64,000 nucleotides of DNA from Stemphylium vesicarium (GCA_004380135.1 QXCR01000006.1:62001-126000); one strand, 5' to 3'. Shown: positions 1 to 10,980, numbered from the stretch's first letter. Program-made: numbers and translations. The notes: generated by a model not told the origin, from the sequence alone.

Positions 1-1
1 T

Positions 2-1498
2 CCTGCCGCTTTCGAAGACCAAGAGTTGGGTGAGACCCTCACCCAGACTAAGTCCAACTCCAACGGCACCCGCTCTGCCTCCAACTTCGCTGTTGGAAGC
101 GGTCCTGAACTTGCTATCCCTGGCGAGGCTCACGAGGATGGCACCGTCAACGCTGTCGAGGTCCCAGCGACCCGTAGCGCCATGGCCGACACCACTGGCT
201 ACATGCACAACCTCTCCCTTTCGCCTTCTATGAAGGAGAGGCGGGGATCTCGGAACTCTTTCGGTACTTCGCTGCCTATCCCCCGCTCTAAGAGGCAGTC
301 AAGGCTGTCGTCTGTACACTACCCAGATGGCCCGGGTGCCGCGAAGCGCCCTGGTATGCCCCCGATCCAGCCATCTCGCGACATCATCGCTGCCCAGCTC
401 CAGGACATGGCCGGCGAGAAGGTTCGTGCTGCCAAGGACATGGCTTTCGTCTTCGACATTGACGGTGTCCTCGTCCACGGTGACCGTCTGATCCCCGAAG
501 GTCAGCGCACCCTCGAGATTTTGAACGGAGACAACGAGCTCGGCATCAAGATCCCCCACATCTTCCTGACCAACGGTTCTGGAAAGCCTGAGCAGGCCCG
601 TGTCGACCAACTCTCCAAGATTCTTCACAACCCCATCTCCACCGAGCAATTTATCCAGTCGCACACTCCCATGCGTGCCTTGGCTGAGTACTACAAGACC
701 GTCCTTGTTGTCGGTGGTGAGGGCTACAAGTGCCGTGAGGTCGCTGAGCAGTACGGCTTCGAGGACATTGTCGTCCCCAACGACATCATCGCCTGGGACC
801 CTACCATCGCCCCGTACCGTGTCTTTACCGATGAGGAGCGCAAGACTTCCCGCCCTCGTGACTTCAGCAAGGTCAACATCGAGGCTATTATGGTCTTCTC
901 CGACAGCCGTGACTACGCCACCGACATTCAGATCATCATGGACCTTCTCCAGTCTGAGAACGGCAAGTTCGGTACCAGGGCCAAGGACCCCGTCTCCCAG
1001 CGCATCCCCATCTACTTCTCCCAGGGCGACATGCTATGCCCCACCGAGCACCCCTTCCCCCGTATGTCCCAGGGTGCCTTCCGTATTGGTCTTGAGGCCA
1101 TGTACAAGTCTCTTACCGGCGTTGAGCTCGAGCGTGTTGTCTACGGTAAGCCCGAGTTGGCTACCTACAAGTACGCCGACGAGGTCATCGCCAGCTGGAT
1201 GGAGACCATCCACAATGAGGAGAAGCTGCCTGCTCACATCTACATGATCGGTGACAACCCAGCTTCCGACATTGTCGGTGGTAACATGTACGGCTGGAAC
1301 ACTTGCCTTGTCCGCACTGGTGTCTTCCAGGGTGGCGACAATGACGAGAACAACCCAGCCTCCTTCGGTGTTTTCAAGAACGTCCTCGAGGCTATCACCA
1401 CCGCCATCAAGAAGGAGCTTGGTGAGGACTTCAAGTTCAAGTTCGACGAGAAGATCAACCCTGTTATGCAGGAGGGTGGAGTCTCCGCTATCGCGTAG
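2..1498 (+). CDS. HAD-superfamily hydrolase, CECR5/YKR070W type (5' end outside window)
   Basis: The reading frame is open from the first bases of the window to TAG at 1496-1498, so the start lies upstream and about 499 residues are visible. The first 140 or so residues are Ser/Pro/basic and low in complexity. The HAD core follows. Motif I is FDIDGV (Asp codons near 455-463) and motif II is the Thr of FLTNGSGK. Motif III is the Lys of YGKPEL, and motif IV is GDNPASDI. This order and the cap between motifs II and III fit the TIGR01456/CECR5 group, related to yeast YKR070W, whose members are mostly uncharacterised phosphatase-like proteins, often mitochondrial. The long N-terminal extension differs from the bare enzyme and could carry targeting or phosphorylation sites; that is inference. 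No intron is seen in the visible part. The family is secure; the substrate is unknown. Confidence 0.86.
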   Translation, partial: PAAFEDQELGETLTQTKSNSNGTRSASNFAVGSGPELAIPGEAHEDGTVNAVEVPATRSAMADTTGYMHNLSLSPSMKERRGSRNSFGTSLPIPRSKRQSRLSSVHYPDGPGAAKRPGMPPIQPSRDIIAAQLQDMAGEKVRAAKDMAFVFDIDGVLVHGDRLIPEGQRTLEILNGDNELGIKIPHIFLTNGSGKPEQARVDQLSKILHNPISTEQFIQSHTPMRALAEYYKTVLVVGGEGYKCREVAEQYGFEDIVVPNDIIAWDPTIAPYRVFTDEERKTSRPRDFSKVNIEAIMVFSDSRDYATDIQIIMDLLQSENGKFGTRAKDPVSQRIPIYFSQGDMLCPTEHPFPRMSQGAFRIGLEAMYKSLTGVELERVVYGKPELATYKYADEVIASWMETIHNEEKLPAHIYMIGDNPASDIVGGNMYGWNTCLVRTGVFQGGDNDENNPASFGVFKNVLEAITTAIKKELGEDFKFKFDEKINPVMQEGGVSAIA

Positions 1499-1781
1499 AG
1501 AACCTCTTCTTAGTATGAGAACAAGGAAAACATTTCCTTACTGTTGCATTTCCATGGCGTTCTTTTCATTTTTTTCGGGTTCATATATCCTGCATAGCGC
1601 ACCGCTTGCATCATAGATTAACGAGTTTTCTACACGAGGACTGTCTGAGGACTTCTTTGGTTTTTATTTATGGTTAGATTAGTATTTTTTAAGAATTCTA
1701 AAAGTCTTTCTATCTCTTACAATTATCGTACCTTGACTTGCCTTCATATGATGTCTTCTCTTCGAAAAGGCGACGGTGACG

Positions 1782-3007
1782 CTAGTCGTCATCTTGGTCA
1801 TTCCCGAATCCAATTATCGCCCGCCTCAATCTAACCTCGTTGACTTGTCCATCAGCCTCCCAAGTAGCACGACATTCATACCTACCCTCAAGCCTAACCC
1901 AGACATCCCTTAGCAAATAGTGCGCAAGCAACCTACTCTTAAACAGCGCGAACTTGGGATTCCGCGGACTAAGCTCATCAGCATCTCCATCTCCATCCCC
2001 ACCATGCCTCTTCGGGCCCGAAAGCGCAATCTTCCTCGCAAAAGCAGTCGCCGCCATCTGTCCGTTGTGCCATTTCTCAGTCTCAGACTGATGCTCAACG
2101 ACCTCATCAGTAAAAGGCAAAAACATATCCCACTGCACCACCCCGTCCACAATAGGCGTAGACCCCGAAACAGGCGTAGCGTAATCTTCATACCACATGC
2201 CCAGCGCATTGAACCCGGATCTGACGTATAAACTCCACTGGAGCGAGAAACCTTGGTTGCGGTATGAACCAGCCTATCTGGGCATCCTTTTGGTCAGCAC
2301 TCAGCCCAAGAGATCAAAACAAGAAGCGCATCGATGCTCTTCGTTGTGGAAGGGTGGGATGGTAGACTTGCGATGATGGTGTTTCCTTCCCTGCGGATTA
2401 TCAATACGTTTCCCCCTTTCCTCCTCTCAACCTCGCGCGTAAACACGAACTCGCGCACGCGCAGGTCCAGGAACGCGGTCATGCACGCGGCGCTCGTGTG
2501 GCTGAGCAGCGTGGCGATGGCGGTGCCGAGGCGCGGGTGAGCGGCGCGCAGGACGGCGGAGAGCGTGCTGAAGTAGGTGGAGAGATCGAGGACGTGCATG
2601 TACCGCGGTGAGGCTGCGTCGCCCCCGTCCTTGTTGCTGGGGAAGAAGCGCGATCCAGGGAGGAAAACAGCACGCATGACGTCGTCGCAGAGGTCGCCCG
2701 AGGGGATCGTGTAGTATGTATTCTGCAGCATGGCTAGCTTGTCGCGCTCTTCTTCCTCTTCTTTCAGCGCCGAGTCGGCGGCTGCGGTGCTGGACTGCAG
2801 GAATGAGGTTATGGTGCTTGTGAAGCGGGATAGAGCGCTGCGGTCGCCCTGTGGACTACTGTTGTCGCGCTGGTATTGTGCAGGGTCTTTGAAGGAGGAG
2901 GTGAAGGTCGAGGCGATACGCGAGGCGTCGATGTCGGCCCATTCTTCGTCGGAGGGGTCCCAGAGGGGGGCACCCGCGAAGGGAGAGGGGTTGGTTGGAA
3001 GAGTCAT
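1782..3007 (-). CDS. Unrecognised conserved-looking protein (two exons)
   Basis: I do not recognise the family. The proposed start is ATG at 3007 (MTLPTNPSPF). Exon 1 runs 3007-2321 and exon 2 runs 2273-1782, about 392 residues. The 47-nt intron 2274-2320 has a GTTTTG donor, a good CTGAC branch point and a TAG acceptor. It joins SIDALL to AGSYRNQGF, and the frame then stays open to the stop. The protein has an acidic, Glu-rich stretch, then a mixed alpha/beta-looking middle (HVLDLSTYF, VREFVFTREVERRKGGN), then the Tyr/Trp-rich segment FSLQWSLYVRSGFNALG. There is no signal peptide or membrane segment. The start is uncertain: a frame with no stop continues upstream to about 3340, and an alternative splice from the next gene upstream could fuse the two (see findings). 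Confidence 0.6.
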
Positions 3008-3119
3008 TCTGCCAGTTGTGGGACGCTGGGTGGGGATCGATGCAGTTGATGCGGATAAGTTGATACAAGAGAGGAATGGAGAGGAGAGAGGAAGCGTGGA
3101 GCTACTAGAGTTGCTGAAG

Positions 3120-3974
3120 TTATCTAACTTTGGGCGTGACTTCGTTAGTGGTTGCGCGTCTTGCAGATGGTGTGTTGTTTGCTGCGTTGCTAGTGCGAGG
3201 TAAAATGACAGTGAAAGAGAATCTGAGGATCTGTTTGCCATGCGCTCTACACAGCCCATTGCTTGTCTGCCACTCACCAGTGAACGCGGTACAGACGGGA
3301 TCGGAGAGCTCGACATAGCCTCGTCCGATTTCGCGGTCACACCTCGTATATGTCGAAGGGGGGGTTGCTTGGTTGTTTGTGATTTCTAGGCTATTACCAG
3401 TGTTCGTTAGCTTGTGTTCACCAGCTTCCTTAGAGTATGAAGAGTGAAGGCTCAATTTTAGTCCAGAAAGCGTTGGTGAGGGACTCTCTATAACCAGTTC
3501 AGACAGGCCTGGAGACGACGGAGGTAGCAACGCGGTTTGCGAGGACTCTGCAGCTGGACAGCGTAGCCTCACTGTTCTGACATTTTCTTGTTCATGGTGC
3601 TCACTTTCGTCAGAATTCCAAGATGTTCGTTCCTGCAGAGACTTAGGATTACTTCCACTGCGGCTTGTACTCGGGGAGCTCTCATATACCCTGCCTGACG
3701 TAGAAAAGTGGGAGCCAAACAAAAGTCCAAATATGAAATCAGGAGTACTCTGCGGTATCACCACCGGGGCTGGTCTAGGTGGGCTTTCGGGGATGCTGAC
3801 ATTGGGATATTGGAATACTGGCTTGGATGATGGCTTGAACCGAGGGGTTGCAACTTGCAAAGTCAATCCTTGTCGGCCCAAGGATTGAGTGTGCGAGCGT
3901 GTAGTAGCCTTGGGTGGTGATCTTGCCAAGATGGCACGTAAGCTCTTTGCTGCCTCGCTGTCTTGCAGGGCCAT
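3120..3974 (-). CDS. Unrecognised Ser/Pro-rich protein, model uncertain
   Basis: ATG at 3974 opens a frame of 284 residues ending at 3120. The protein is Ser/Thr/Pro-rich and probably disordered (clusters such as SPPRPAP and SPGLSELVIESPSP). The region near CDREIGRGYVELSDPVC looks more ordered and has two Cys. A strong donor (GGTGAGTGG, GT at 3277-3276) lies directly after that segment. If an intron 3277-3190 (CACTAG acceptor) is removed, the frame passes into the long open frame upstream of the neighbouring gene at 1782-3007, making one larger protein. If not, it ends at 3120, only 113 bp before the neighbour's ATG. The tail after the donor looks unlike coding sequence. Function unknown. Confidence 0.35.
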   Translation of the reverse strand: MALQDSEAAKSLRAILARSPPKATTRSHTQSLGRQGLTLQVATPRFKPSSKPVFQYPNVSIPESPPRPAPVVIPQSTPDFIFGLLFGSHFSTSGRVYESSPSTSRSGSNPKSLQERTSWNSDESEHHEQENVRTVRLRCPAAESSQTALLPPSSPGLSELVIESPSPTLSGLKLSLHSSYSKEAGEHKLTNTGNSLEITNNQATPPSTYTRCDREIGRGYVELSDPVCTAFTGEWQTSNGLCRAHGKQILRFSFTVILPRTSNAANNTPSARRATTNEVTPKVR

Positions 3975-4654
3975 CACGAGATAATCGGTTGTCGTAGTGT
4001 AGAAGTAGAAGGAAATTGTAGTGCAGAGCGCAAAAAAAAAACTGGGTTACCTGGTAGTAAAGTCGGAAAGGTGTGAAGGCAACGCAAGTTCAATTAGCAG
4101 CTCGAACTCAAGCCCTCTAGGTGACTGAGACATGGTAACAGCGTGTGAATCGCTATCTTAGGATAGCCACAGGCTTGGTGACACAAGACAACAATCCGAT
4201 TTTGATTCAACCGAGGGGAAGCGCTGTTCACAGTGCTAACTCTGAGTTACAAACGGCCACCCGGTGTTTCAAGACGTGCAATGTTGAGGAATAGGTACAG
4301 TCGGTATGTCAAGCACTGTGGACGCGAACAAGCAGAAAGTAGCCCTATGCAATGTTAGCTCCCTGACACATGTCAAAGTCCCGTACTGAATCCGCACAAC
4401 TGCAAGTATCACGTCCAGCCCAAGGGAATTGGGAGTTGGTAGATTTTCGATTCATTCAGGGAGAGGCCAGACTCTTTGATGTTGGTCGTGATCACATCTC
4501 CCACATATCTGCCCCATCCCCCGCAGCGCTGCAAGAACACTACGCCATCATATTGTCCATCCTCGTGAAGTCCGTATAGATGCCCATAGCTTTCGCAAAG
4601 AACTCCGGTAACCGAATGAAAATGCCGCTTCCCTTTCCCCGAGAGTTGTTGCGC
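3975..4654. other. Intergenic, no gene seen
   Basis: About 680 bp between an uncertain minus-strand gene and the 3' end of eS28. Only short frames are present, with no family resemblance. A short A-run lies near 4032-4041. The region probably holds the promoter of the gene ending at 3120 and the 3' UTR of eS28. Confidence 0.5.
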
Positions 4655-5036
4655 TTATCGCAGACGCCTGGCCTCACGTTCGGACTCGAGCAGGCAGAGG
4701 ATGTCGTTCTCGCGGACTGGTGGGGGCATGAGTCAGCTACTGGCAGCAGAGAGGGCTTGAAGCAAGCGTACCTGGGCCCTTGACGTTACGGATGATGGAA
4801 CGGGTCTGGTCGTCCATGAACTCGACACGGCATTGGGTGACACCACCACGAGAGCCTGTAGTTTCCTTCGTCAGCCTTGAATTCTCTCTCTCATTCTTCT
4901 CTCACACAGTGCCTTTGCACGTCTCTCCATGTCATGTGCGCCCTCGTCGCAGGGAATTTCGGAAATTTCGCGTACCGGTTCGGCCAAGGACACGGGTGAC
5001 CTTGACGAGCTTGACGGGAGCCTTAGCTGAATCCAT
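4655..5036 (-). CDS. RPS28: 40S ribosomal protein eS28 (RPS28)
   Basis: Small-subunit ribosomal protein that helps form the mRNA exit channel of the cytosolic 40S subunit. Three exons: 5036-4976, 4855-4772 and 4716-4655, giving 68 residues, the usual size. The protein opens MDSAKAPVKLVKVTRVLGRTG (given here only as its first motif), continues with the family hallmark VEFMDDQTRSIIRNVKGP, and ends ESEREARRLR. Introns are 120 nt (4856-4975, GTACGC donor, TACAG acceptor) and 55 nt (4717-4771, GTACGC donor, CACCAG acceptor). Both split codons in phase 1, and the joined codons give the expected residues Gly and Val. The protein is highly conserved, so the exon model is well supported. Its neighbour upstream is the pectate lyase, with no functional link. 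Confidence 0.97.
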
Positions 5037-5653
5037 TATGTGCGGTTGTAGATTTCGACGGGAGTCGGTCGGTCGGTATACGGAAGAGCTGGGTTGGGCG
5101 TCGGGATGGAGTTGTCGCTGGCGTTGAGGCACAGAGCGGAACACTGATCGTGGGCGGCCAAAATCCTAAGCGAAGGCTAGAGTTGCAGGGGTATAGGCGC
5201 TCGGACCATCGCTACCACTTTACGAAGAAGCCGTCCATTCCACCAACCTCGTCATCTACATTACTTCTACGCTCTTTGTCCATTGTCAGAATAAATAATC
5301 TCACCTCTAATCTGGAGAATGCCGTGTACGATCAGCATCACCGACCTGATGTCCTGGATGCTTGCTCACGGTCAGGCCAAGACCAACAAAGTGACTGTAC
5401 AGGAGTCTACCTTGACCATCGTATACGAATATCCACCACCTAGTCATGGGCGAGTTTTACATATTTGCTGTAGATAATTCGGTGTTTCGCATCTACCACC
5501 TCAGTATCCGCCTAGGTATCAAGAACTCGGCATCACACGCTAACAACACCACATTCACGTTGCACAACAAAGCAACATCTACAATCATTGATCATGTTTT
5601 CATTTCGAATCTGCATCCCCAGCATTATTCATTAATTCTTCCGCTCTTCCATC
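5037..5653. other. Intergenic: eS28 promoter/leader and pectate lyase 3' end
   Basis: About 617 bp. The part next to 5037 should be the eS28 leader and promoter; the part next to 5653 should be the 3' UTR of the pectate lyase gene. Short open frames near 5150-5440 and 5446-5727 have no coding character that I can support. Confidence 0.5.
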
Positions 5654-6697
5654 CTAGACGCCGCCGGTACCCTCTGCCCAGAAGTCACCAAGCCACTCAT
5701 ACGGCTCCTCCGGAACATACTGGTTAAGAATCTCGCCCTCAAACTCGGTAATGTGGTCGCGAGTAAGGTTGTACAACGCATACTTCTCGTCGGGGCCGGT
5801 TCCAACAGTGTAAGGCACAGTTTGCACGTTGTTACCAATCTCCTTGTCAACGTAGCGCTCGACATCTGCAATCTGCGAGTCCTTGATGCGGTACTGTTGA
5901 TATAGAGTCAGTGTACTTGCTCACACACAATTGTTACATTCACAACTTACCTCATCGCCATAGTTGGGTGATATTATGCCCATCCTGGTGCCATTGAGGG
6001 CAATGACATTCTGGATGGTGACATTGCGCTTCGCCTGGTTAAGGCAGTTTCCACACGACTGGTAGAAAGTACCAAAGTTCTCGGCGAAGAATCCGGTAAT
6101 GTTGACTTTGCCTCCCAGCGAGTTATCCTGGAAGATCTTGTCGGTTGCGTTGCGTGCACCTCCGCCGATGACACGAAGCTGTGTGTTGAGACCCTTGGAT
6201 GTAAGAGCATCTTCGCAGACATCCTCCCACCAGACTATTTCAAAGAGGTCAGCAAGTCATCTGGAAGCGATGTCGTCTCCAAATAGGCTCTTACCGTTCT
6301 CAACCCAGGCATCACCAAGAGCATGGATGCCTTCACTTTGGTGTTTACCAATGACTACGTTCCTGATCGTAGCCCCAGGAAGCAAGTTGAAGACGGCATC
6401 CGCATCGGTTCCCTCAGCCTGCTCGCTGCAGCTGCCCTCCTCACGTTCGTAACGCTTCATCTGTCCATCAAAGACCTGACCAGGCTGAATGTACATGGTC
6501 TCATTGAACACCACAGTCTCAGTCGGAACCGGGAATTGGGTGACAGGAAATGGGAATCGTGGAGGAGGGCGTGCACCGAGGTCGCCTTGGGTTGAATCAG
6601 CACCGCCTTGGGGCCCATCACCGTTCTGACGACGGACGACAGCCGCAGTAGAAAGAGCAGACAGAAGAGGAAGAACAATGGAAGTAGAGAGCTTCAT
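5654..6697 (-). CDS. Secreted pectate lyase, polysaccharide lyase family 3
   Basis: Cleaves de-esterified pectin by beta-elimination, outside the cell, during growth on plant tissue. Exons 6697-6295, 6234-5951 and 5893-5654 give 308 residues. Introns are 60 nt (6235-6294) and 57 nt (5894-5950), with GTAAGA and GTAAGT donors. The first 19 or so residues (MKLSTSIVLPLLSALSTAA) are a clear signal peptide, followed by a basic dipeptide region typical of Kex2-processed secreted enzymes, then a Gly/Pro-rich spacer. The PL3 core follows in order: a TIRNVVIG strand, WWEDVCEDALT, the glycine turn IGGGARNA, FFAENFGTFYQSCGNC and NGTRMGIISPNYGD. The Cys positions and Asp/Glu-rich calcium-site region match the family. 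There are several N-glycosylation sequons. PL3 enzymes are common in plant-associated fungi; regulation by pectin or pH is inference. Confidence 0.95.
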
Positions 6698-8077
6698 CTT
6701 GGCGATTGGATTGCAGTTCCGACGTAAATGGCAGTTGAACTCTTATGGTCGTTTACTCTGAGTCAATTGAAGCTTGCAGCAATGCAAGAAAGATACCTGC
6801 AGCACACGCAGTCTTTATACTTGCCCACCCACGCCCTACTCGCCCAGCAACCCGTCTGTCCAGAATTCTCATCACGCACTCTTCCCACACTTCACACACG
6901 CGATCCCGTATCCATCCCTAACCAACATCCTTTTCCGGTATACTATGCAACTCGCAACATGCAAGGTCCGTACGTTAGCTTCTTGTTACCCCAGCGCCAC
7001 ACAGCCTTTCCCCTTCCTTCTTCCCATCCTCCCAAGCCAGCGGAAGAACTTGCATCCATATTGTTTCCGTGAATGACGACGCGAGGTTGATGTTGGAAGG
7101 GCCTTGGCAACGCACCTCATACCACGAGCTGTGATCGGTTAAATATGCGCCAAGTGAACGCCTCGCGGAATCATGAGCGGCGGCAATTTTCTCCACGAAT
7201 GGTCCCTAGACTTGGCGACCTGATCCCTATCCTTACTCCACCAGCCTCGATCTTGGTCGCTCGCTTGTTCTCACCCCGCGTTATCCAGGGTCGCATATGC
7301 GGGGTGCTTTGGGGGTTTGTTTCCAGACAATGCGGGTTGGGGCTTGGTGGCTTGGAGCGAGACTTCTTGGGACCGCCGCGGCCGCGGTCAGAAAGAAAGG
7401 TCTTGACATGTGGTGGAAAGTAGTTTCAGTGAGGTCAAGACTGGATATCAGATAAACTTGGAACGCTCGCACTGATCGAATGTGAACTGGGCCGCCTCCT
7501 CCCGTCGTCGGTGGTAAAGACTTGACCTCTTTCCATACATCGCTATGTACCCACACTTTCTCCTCGACACTCTCCAAGATCGTGCGCTACAATCCGGACC
7601 GGCGTGACGAGCGCATCGTTTTTGTCAAGCAAAGATATTACGGAAATGGCAGGGGTAGATGCATTCCAGAGCCATCTAGCTCTGAACCAGGCCTGACTAG
7701 ATTATACGAGACCTACGGCCATATACCGAGGGAACTGTCGTTACCTTTCTTCTTCTATCGGTGACTTCAATACCAGTCGCAGATTTCACAACGCGATATG
7801 GTTGCGGCAACGGCTATCACCAAGCCAATCCGTACTCTCCAGAAGCACTACTGTGCGTTAGCCTGAAAAATAAAGTCAAGCTCACCGCCGATCAAGTTTT
7901 AGTAGCATGGCACGCCAGGCTCGAATTTTGGTGCTCGCAAAGTAAAACTATGGTTCACACTGAAACAGTGTATACTAGCTGACTACACAACGATTGCGTG
8001 GAACAGCAGCGTTCACGAGCATACATCGTCTCCAGTGTCCACCGCCTTTCTCCACGATACTCAGCGTCGCCCAAAAG
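6698..8077. other. Intergenic upstream of pectate lyase, no gene seen
   Basis: About 1.4 kb between the pectate lyase start and the 3' end of the small secreted protein gene. Open frames on both strands are short and not protein-like. A 12-bp perfect GC palindrome lies at 7376-7387 (CCGCGGCCGCGG), inside a short GC-rich patch; it contains inverted CGG triplets of the kind bound by Zn2Cys6 regulators, but that role is only a guess. The pectate lyase promoter should lie in the left part. Confidence 0.4.
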
Positions 8078-8470
8078 CTAAACAACAAGCTCTACCGCCC
8101 TCTTCTTCTTCGGAGCCCCATTCCCAGCATCGCAAGAGTTTCTATTCGTGTGTCCCGGATTGCAATACCAATGCCAATTATCATCCTCATAGTTTACCGT
8201 CCCATAATCATCCCAAAACCCGGCAAGCTGGTTGGTATGCTGATACGGGAGCTGATCGCAATGACCCCCGGCAATGAGGCTAGTGCCGCTGATAGTGTCG
8301 CTGGCTCGAGATAAAGCTTCCGCCTCGGTGTTGCCTTTGCCAACTTGGCAGTAGGGGGAACTGAAAATTGCGGTGCCGGCGGCAGAGCCGTAGTCCATGT
8401 TGACAGCGGCGAGCCAGAGGGAGTGGGCGCCGGTTATGGCGCACATGGCTAGGAGAAGTGATTTGACCAT
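8078..8470 (-). CDS. Small secreted cysteine-containing protein (effector-like)
   Basis: A single-exon frame of 130 residues from ATG at 8470. Residues 1-17 (MVKSLLLAMCAITGAHS) form a signal peptide. The mature chain is about 113 residues with four Cys at 41, 71, 103 and 113, enough for two disulfides, and is rich in aromatic residues around WDDYGTVNYEDDNWHWYC. There is a basic KKKR at 121-124, six residues before the C-terminus, resembling a Kex2 processing site. I recognise no domain. Small size, secretion signal, even Cys number and position in a gene-poor stretch beside a secreted pectate lyase are features shared by fungal effector candidates and by other small secreted proteins. No expression evidence is available here. 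The start is supported by the signal peptide. Confidence 0.65.
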   Translation of the reverse strand: MVKSLLLAMCAITGAHSLWLAAVNMDYGSAAGTAIFSSPYCQVGKGNTEAEALSRASDTISGTSLIAGGHCDQLPYQHTNQLAGFWDDYGTVNYEDDNWHWYCNPGHTNRNSCDAGNGAPKKKRAVELVV

Positions 8471-10980
8471 GTTTGGTATGCTAGGGTGGAAATCAGTACT
8501 CGTAGGTCTCGGGTTAGGTATGGTTTTGGTTTACCAGGTAAGGCAATTGAATGGATGAGAGCGATGAATGGGAACGGAGCAGCTGTATTGAAGATCAGAG
8601 GCCTTATGATGGACTTGGAAACAGTGACTTCTGGGACTTATATATACTTTTGCAGCGCCTTCTAACGAGCGTCTTACAGATATACGACATCCCGATGAAG
8701 GACCGACTAGATCTTCCTGCTAAGCTGATTCCTGGTCGAACTAAAACACGGCATTTGGGATGCCGTCGTACAACCGGTGAAAGGGTTTATTAACCCCTCG
8801 TATCACGGAGGCAGAGCCCAAGCCTTGGAATTTAGACGACTAGAGGGAAAGGCATCTATGCGGATCAGAGAAGATAAGACTCATGGAACAACCCCCGCAT
8901 ACGGTGAGGTATTACTCTCGAGTTCCACGGCTCGAGTTTTAGTCTCGGCCGTTGGAATTTAGTGGATTAGATCAGCCATGGGTTGGTCACTCATCATCCC
9001 CTAAAGCATTTCGCGTGCGATACAAACCTCACTCACTTCATCCAATCATCAATTACATCCACCCTTCGCTGCTGCCTCTGGGGCATTCCCAACAGCAGCA
9101 AGTAGGCATCACCAGGCCACGTGTTTAATATTCTGAGCCTTACAAGAGACTCAGCCTCCGTAGCCTTGGACCAGGATAACGCGGGCTCATCTCTCGGCGA
9201 CAACCTGGGGGTTTCCACGGACCCGAGTCCATTCGGCCTCCGCGAGACCAGAACAGATGAAACGGACCCGAGTTGTCAACCACCCAGCGATCTACATGAT
9301 TGATCCCCAGCTCAGCGTGTCGCGGATTAGCATGTAGGACGTGCCGGTACCGATTAGGAATTTGATCATGTCAATCGCTCGATGGCCGACATCTGTCTCG
9401 GACTATATTTGGAGCACGGCGCGCATGTCAAAGGAATCTTTAGTATGTTTTTTTGGCTGCAGAACTTGAGACTAGGCGTCCCCGACGTTAAGCTAGGGAT
9501 AGATTCTACTGTAAGCGCAAGGGCTGCGTACTAGCTGTTGGGCTCTTTGAACTAGCACAGAGCCGAGTTCGCCTTGCGAGTTGCCTTTTGGAGCTGTTAA
9601 ACCGCAGATTTCGAACATGTATTCAGATGCTTTCGATGGACTTTCAGAAACTTCTCCGGTTGCTGATATGCTCCATTTCACTTCATAAAACGTGTTTCCA
9701 TCTTATAGCTTTTAAAAATAACATCGTATGTTGTGAGTTACAGGTGTGTAGAAGTCGAGATCGCGAGACACACTATTCATCTCCACCGTATCTCTAGAAA
9801 AGCCCACTCATCCATGTCACTCCAGTCATTCAGAAAGCCACAAAAATTTTCGCTTTCTACTAGGCACGAAGGGCCAAATATGCTGCCCTTGCCTCGTCTC
9901 TTTTCTGACGCTCCTTGCTTGTCGACTCGGTCTCTGTTTCCTTTGAAGTTGGAGTCGATTCGTTACAGCTTACTACTGCCAATCAGTACACAAAATTTTG
10001 TATTGGTACATTATCCGGCTTACATTCGCAGATGGAAACCTTAGCCATCTTTTTCTTGGTGGCTGATCCCGTCGATTTTGTGGACGACGCGTCCGAACAT
10101 GTGGCAACTGAAGAGGCTGTGTGTGTGGTAAACGAACAGGTGTCGCTATCCAATGCAGATTTTTCTGATTGTGACATGGTGGTGTAAGTAGGGTAGGCTC
10201 GGAGTAGGATAGCAATATTTTAATGAGTATGATGATCGGAAAAGGATTGAAAGTGGAAGCTGTTGCTCTTGGTCTAACCAGACTTTCCTTTCTTTAAGCT
10301 CTCTCGAACATTACCCTGAGTTTGTCTACATTCTATTTCCAGCACCTCCAACTCAACAGTGTCACGGCTTGTTACTCGGTCCGATGAAGCCCTCAAACAC
10401 TAGAGTACCTAGGTAGCTTTTGTTCTCTCCCACATCGATTCGTATCAAGCGGCCCGTTTTCACGGACCACTCAAGTCAGCAGTACACAGCACTGTGCTTA
10501 GTTTTACCAACCCCCAGAATCATACCGTGACATCGCGATATCCTACAAGAGCCTGAGGCATTCAACTTCGCCTTGACGCGTAAGCGTACGAGCCTCAATC
10601 CGCCAGTGCATTTTCCATTGGCCGACCTGTCAAGCAGTTTAGCCGCGTATCCATCTGAGTCCCCCAGGTGGAATAGGGAGGTATCATTGCTTCTCACACG
10701 ACCATGAACACTCGGTGTTGTGGGCGTTGATGTTCAAAGCGGTCTGTGGCTGTGTAGACTTTCACTAGGAGAGGTGGCAACATGCCGCTATCTAGTTCTT
10801 ATCATATTTTGAGCTTCCTGGGTCAATTAAATACATGAAATTGCACGCTATGTCTCGAATTTGAGTTCCTGTAGGAACGCTGTCGTTGTGAATAGATGCG
10901 GCTTGACGCTTATCTACAGTACGGCGGGGCATCGGAGACAGTTCCTATGCGAGAACCATGATTCATGGCCCCCAACACAC
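8471..10980. other. 2.5-kb gap, AT-richer, no convincing gene
   Basis: Long stretch between the small secreted protein gene (its promoter should start at 8471) and the 3' end of the epimerase gene. It looks AT-richer than neighbouring genes, especially 9420-10330. The only frame with some protein character is 9983-10177 on the minus strand: ATG at 10177, 64 residues, Ser/Thr-rich with four Cys and a KKKMAK basic patch. It lacks a signal peptide and a frame of similar size exists on the opposite strand, so it is not called as a gene. Confidence 0.4.

Noticed and set aside
600..1247. 215-codon frame inside the HAD gene
   Set aside because: Same strand, shifted frame, Ser/Pro/Thr-rich shadow of a strongly biased coding sequence.
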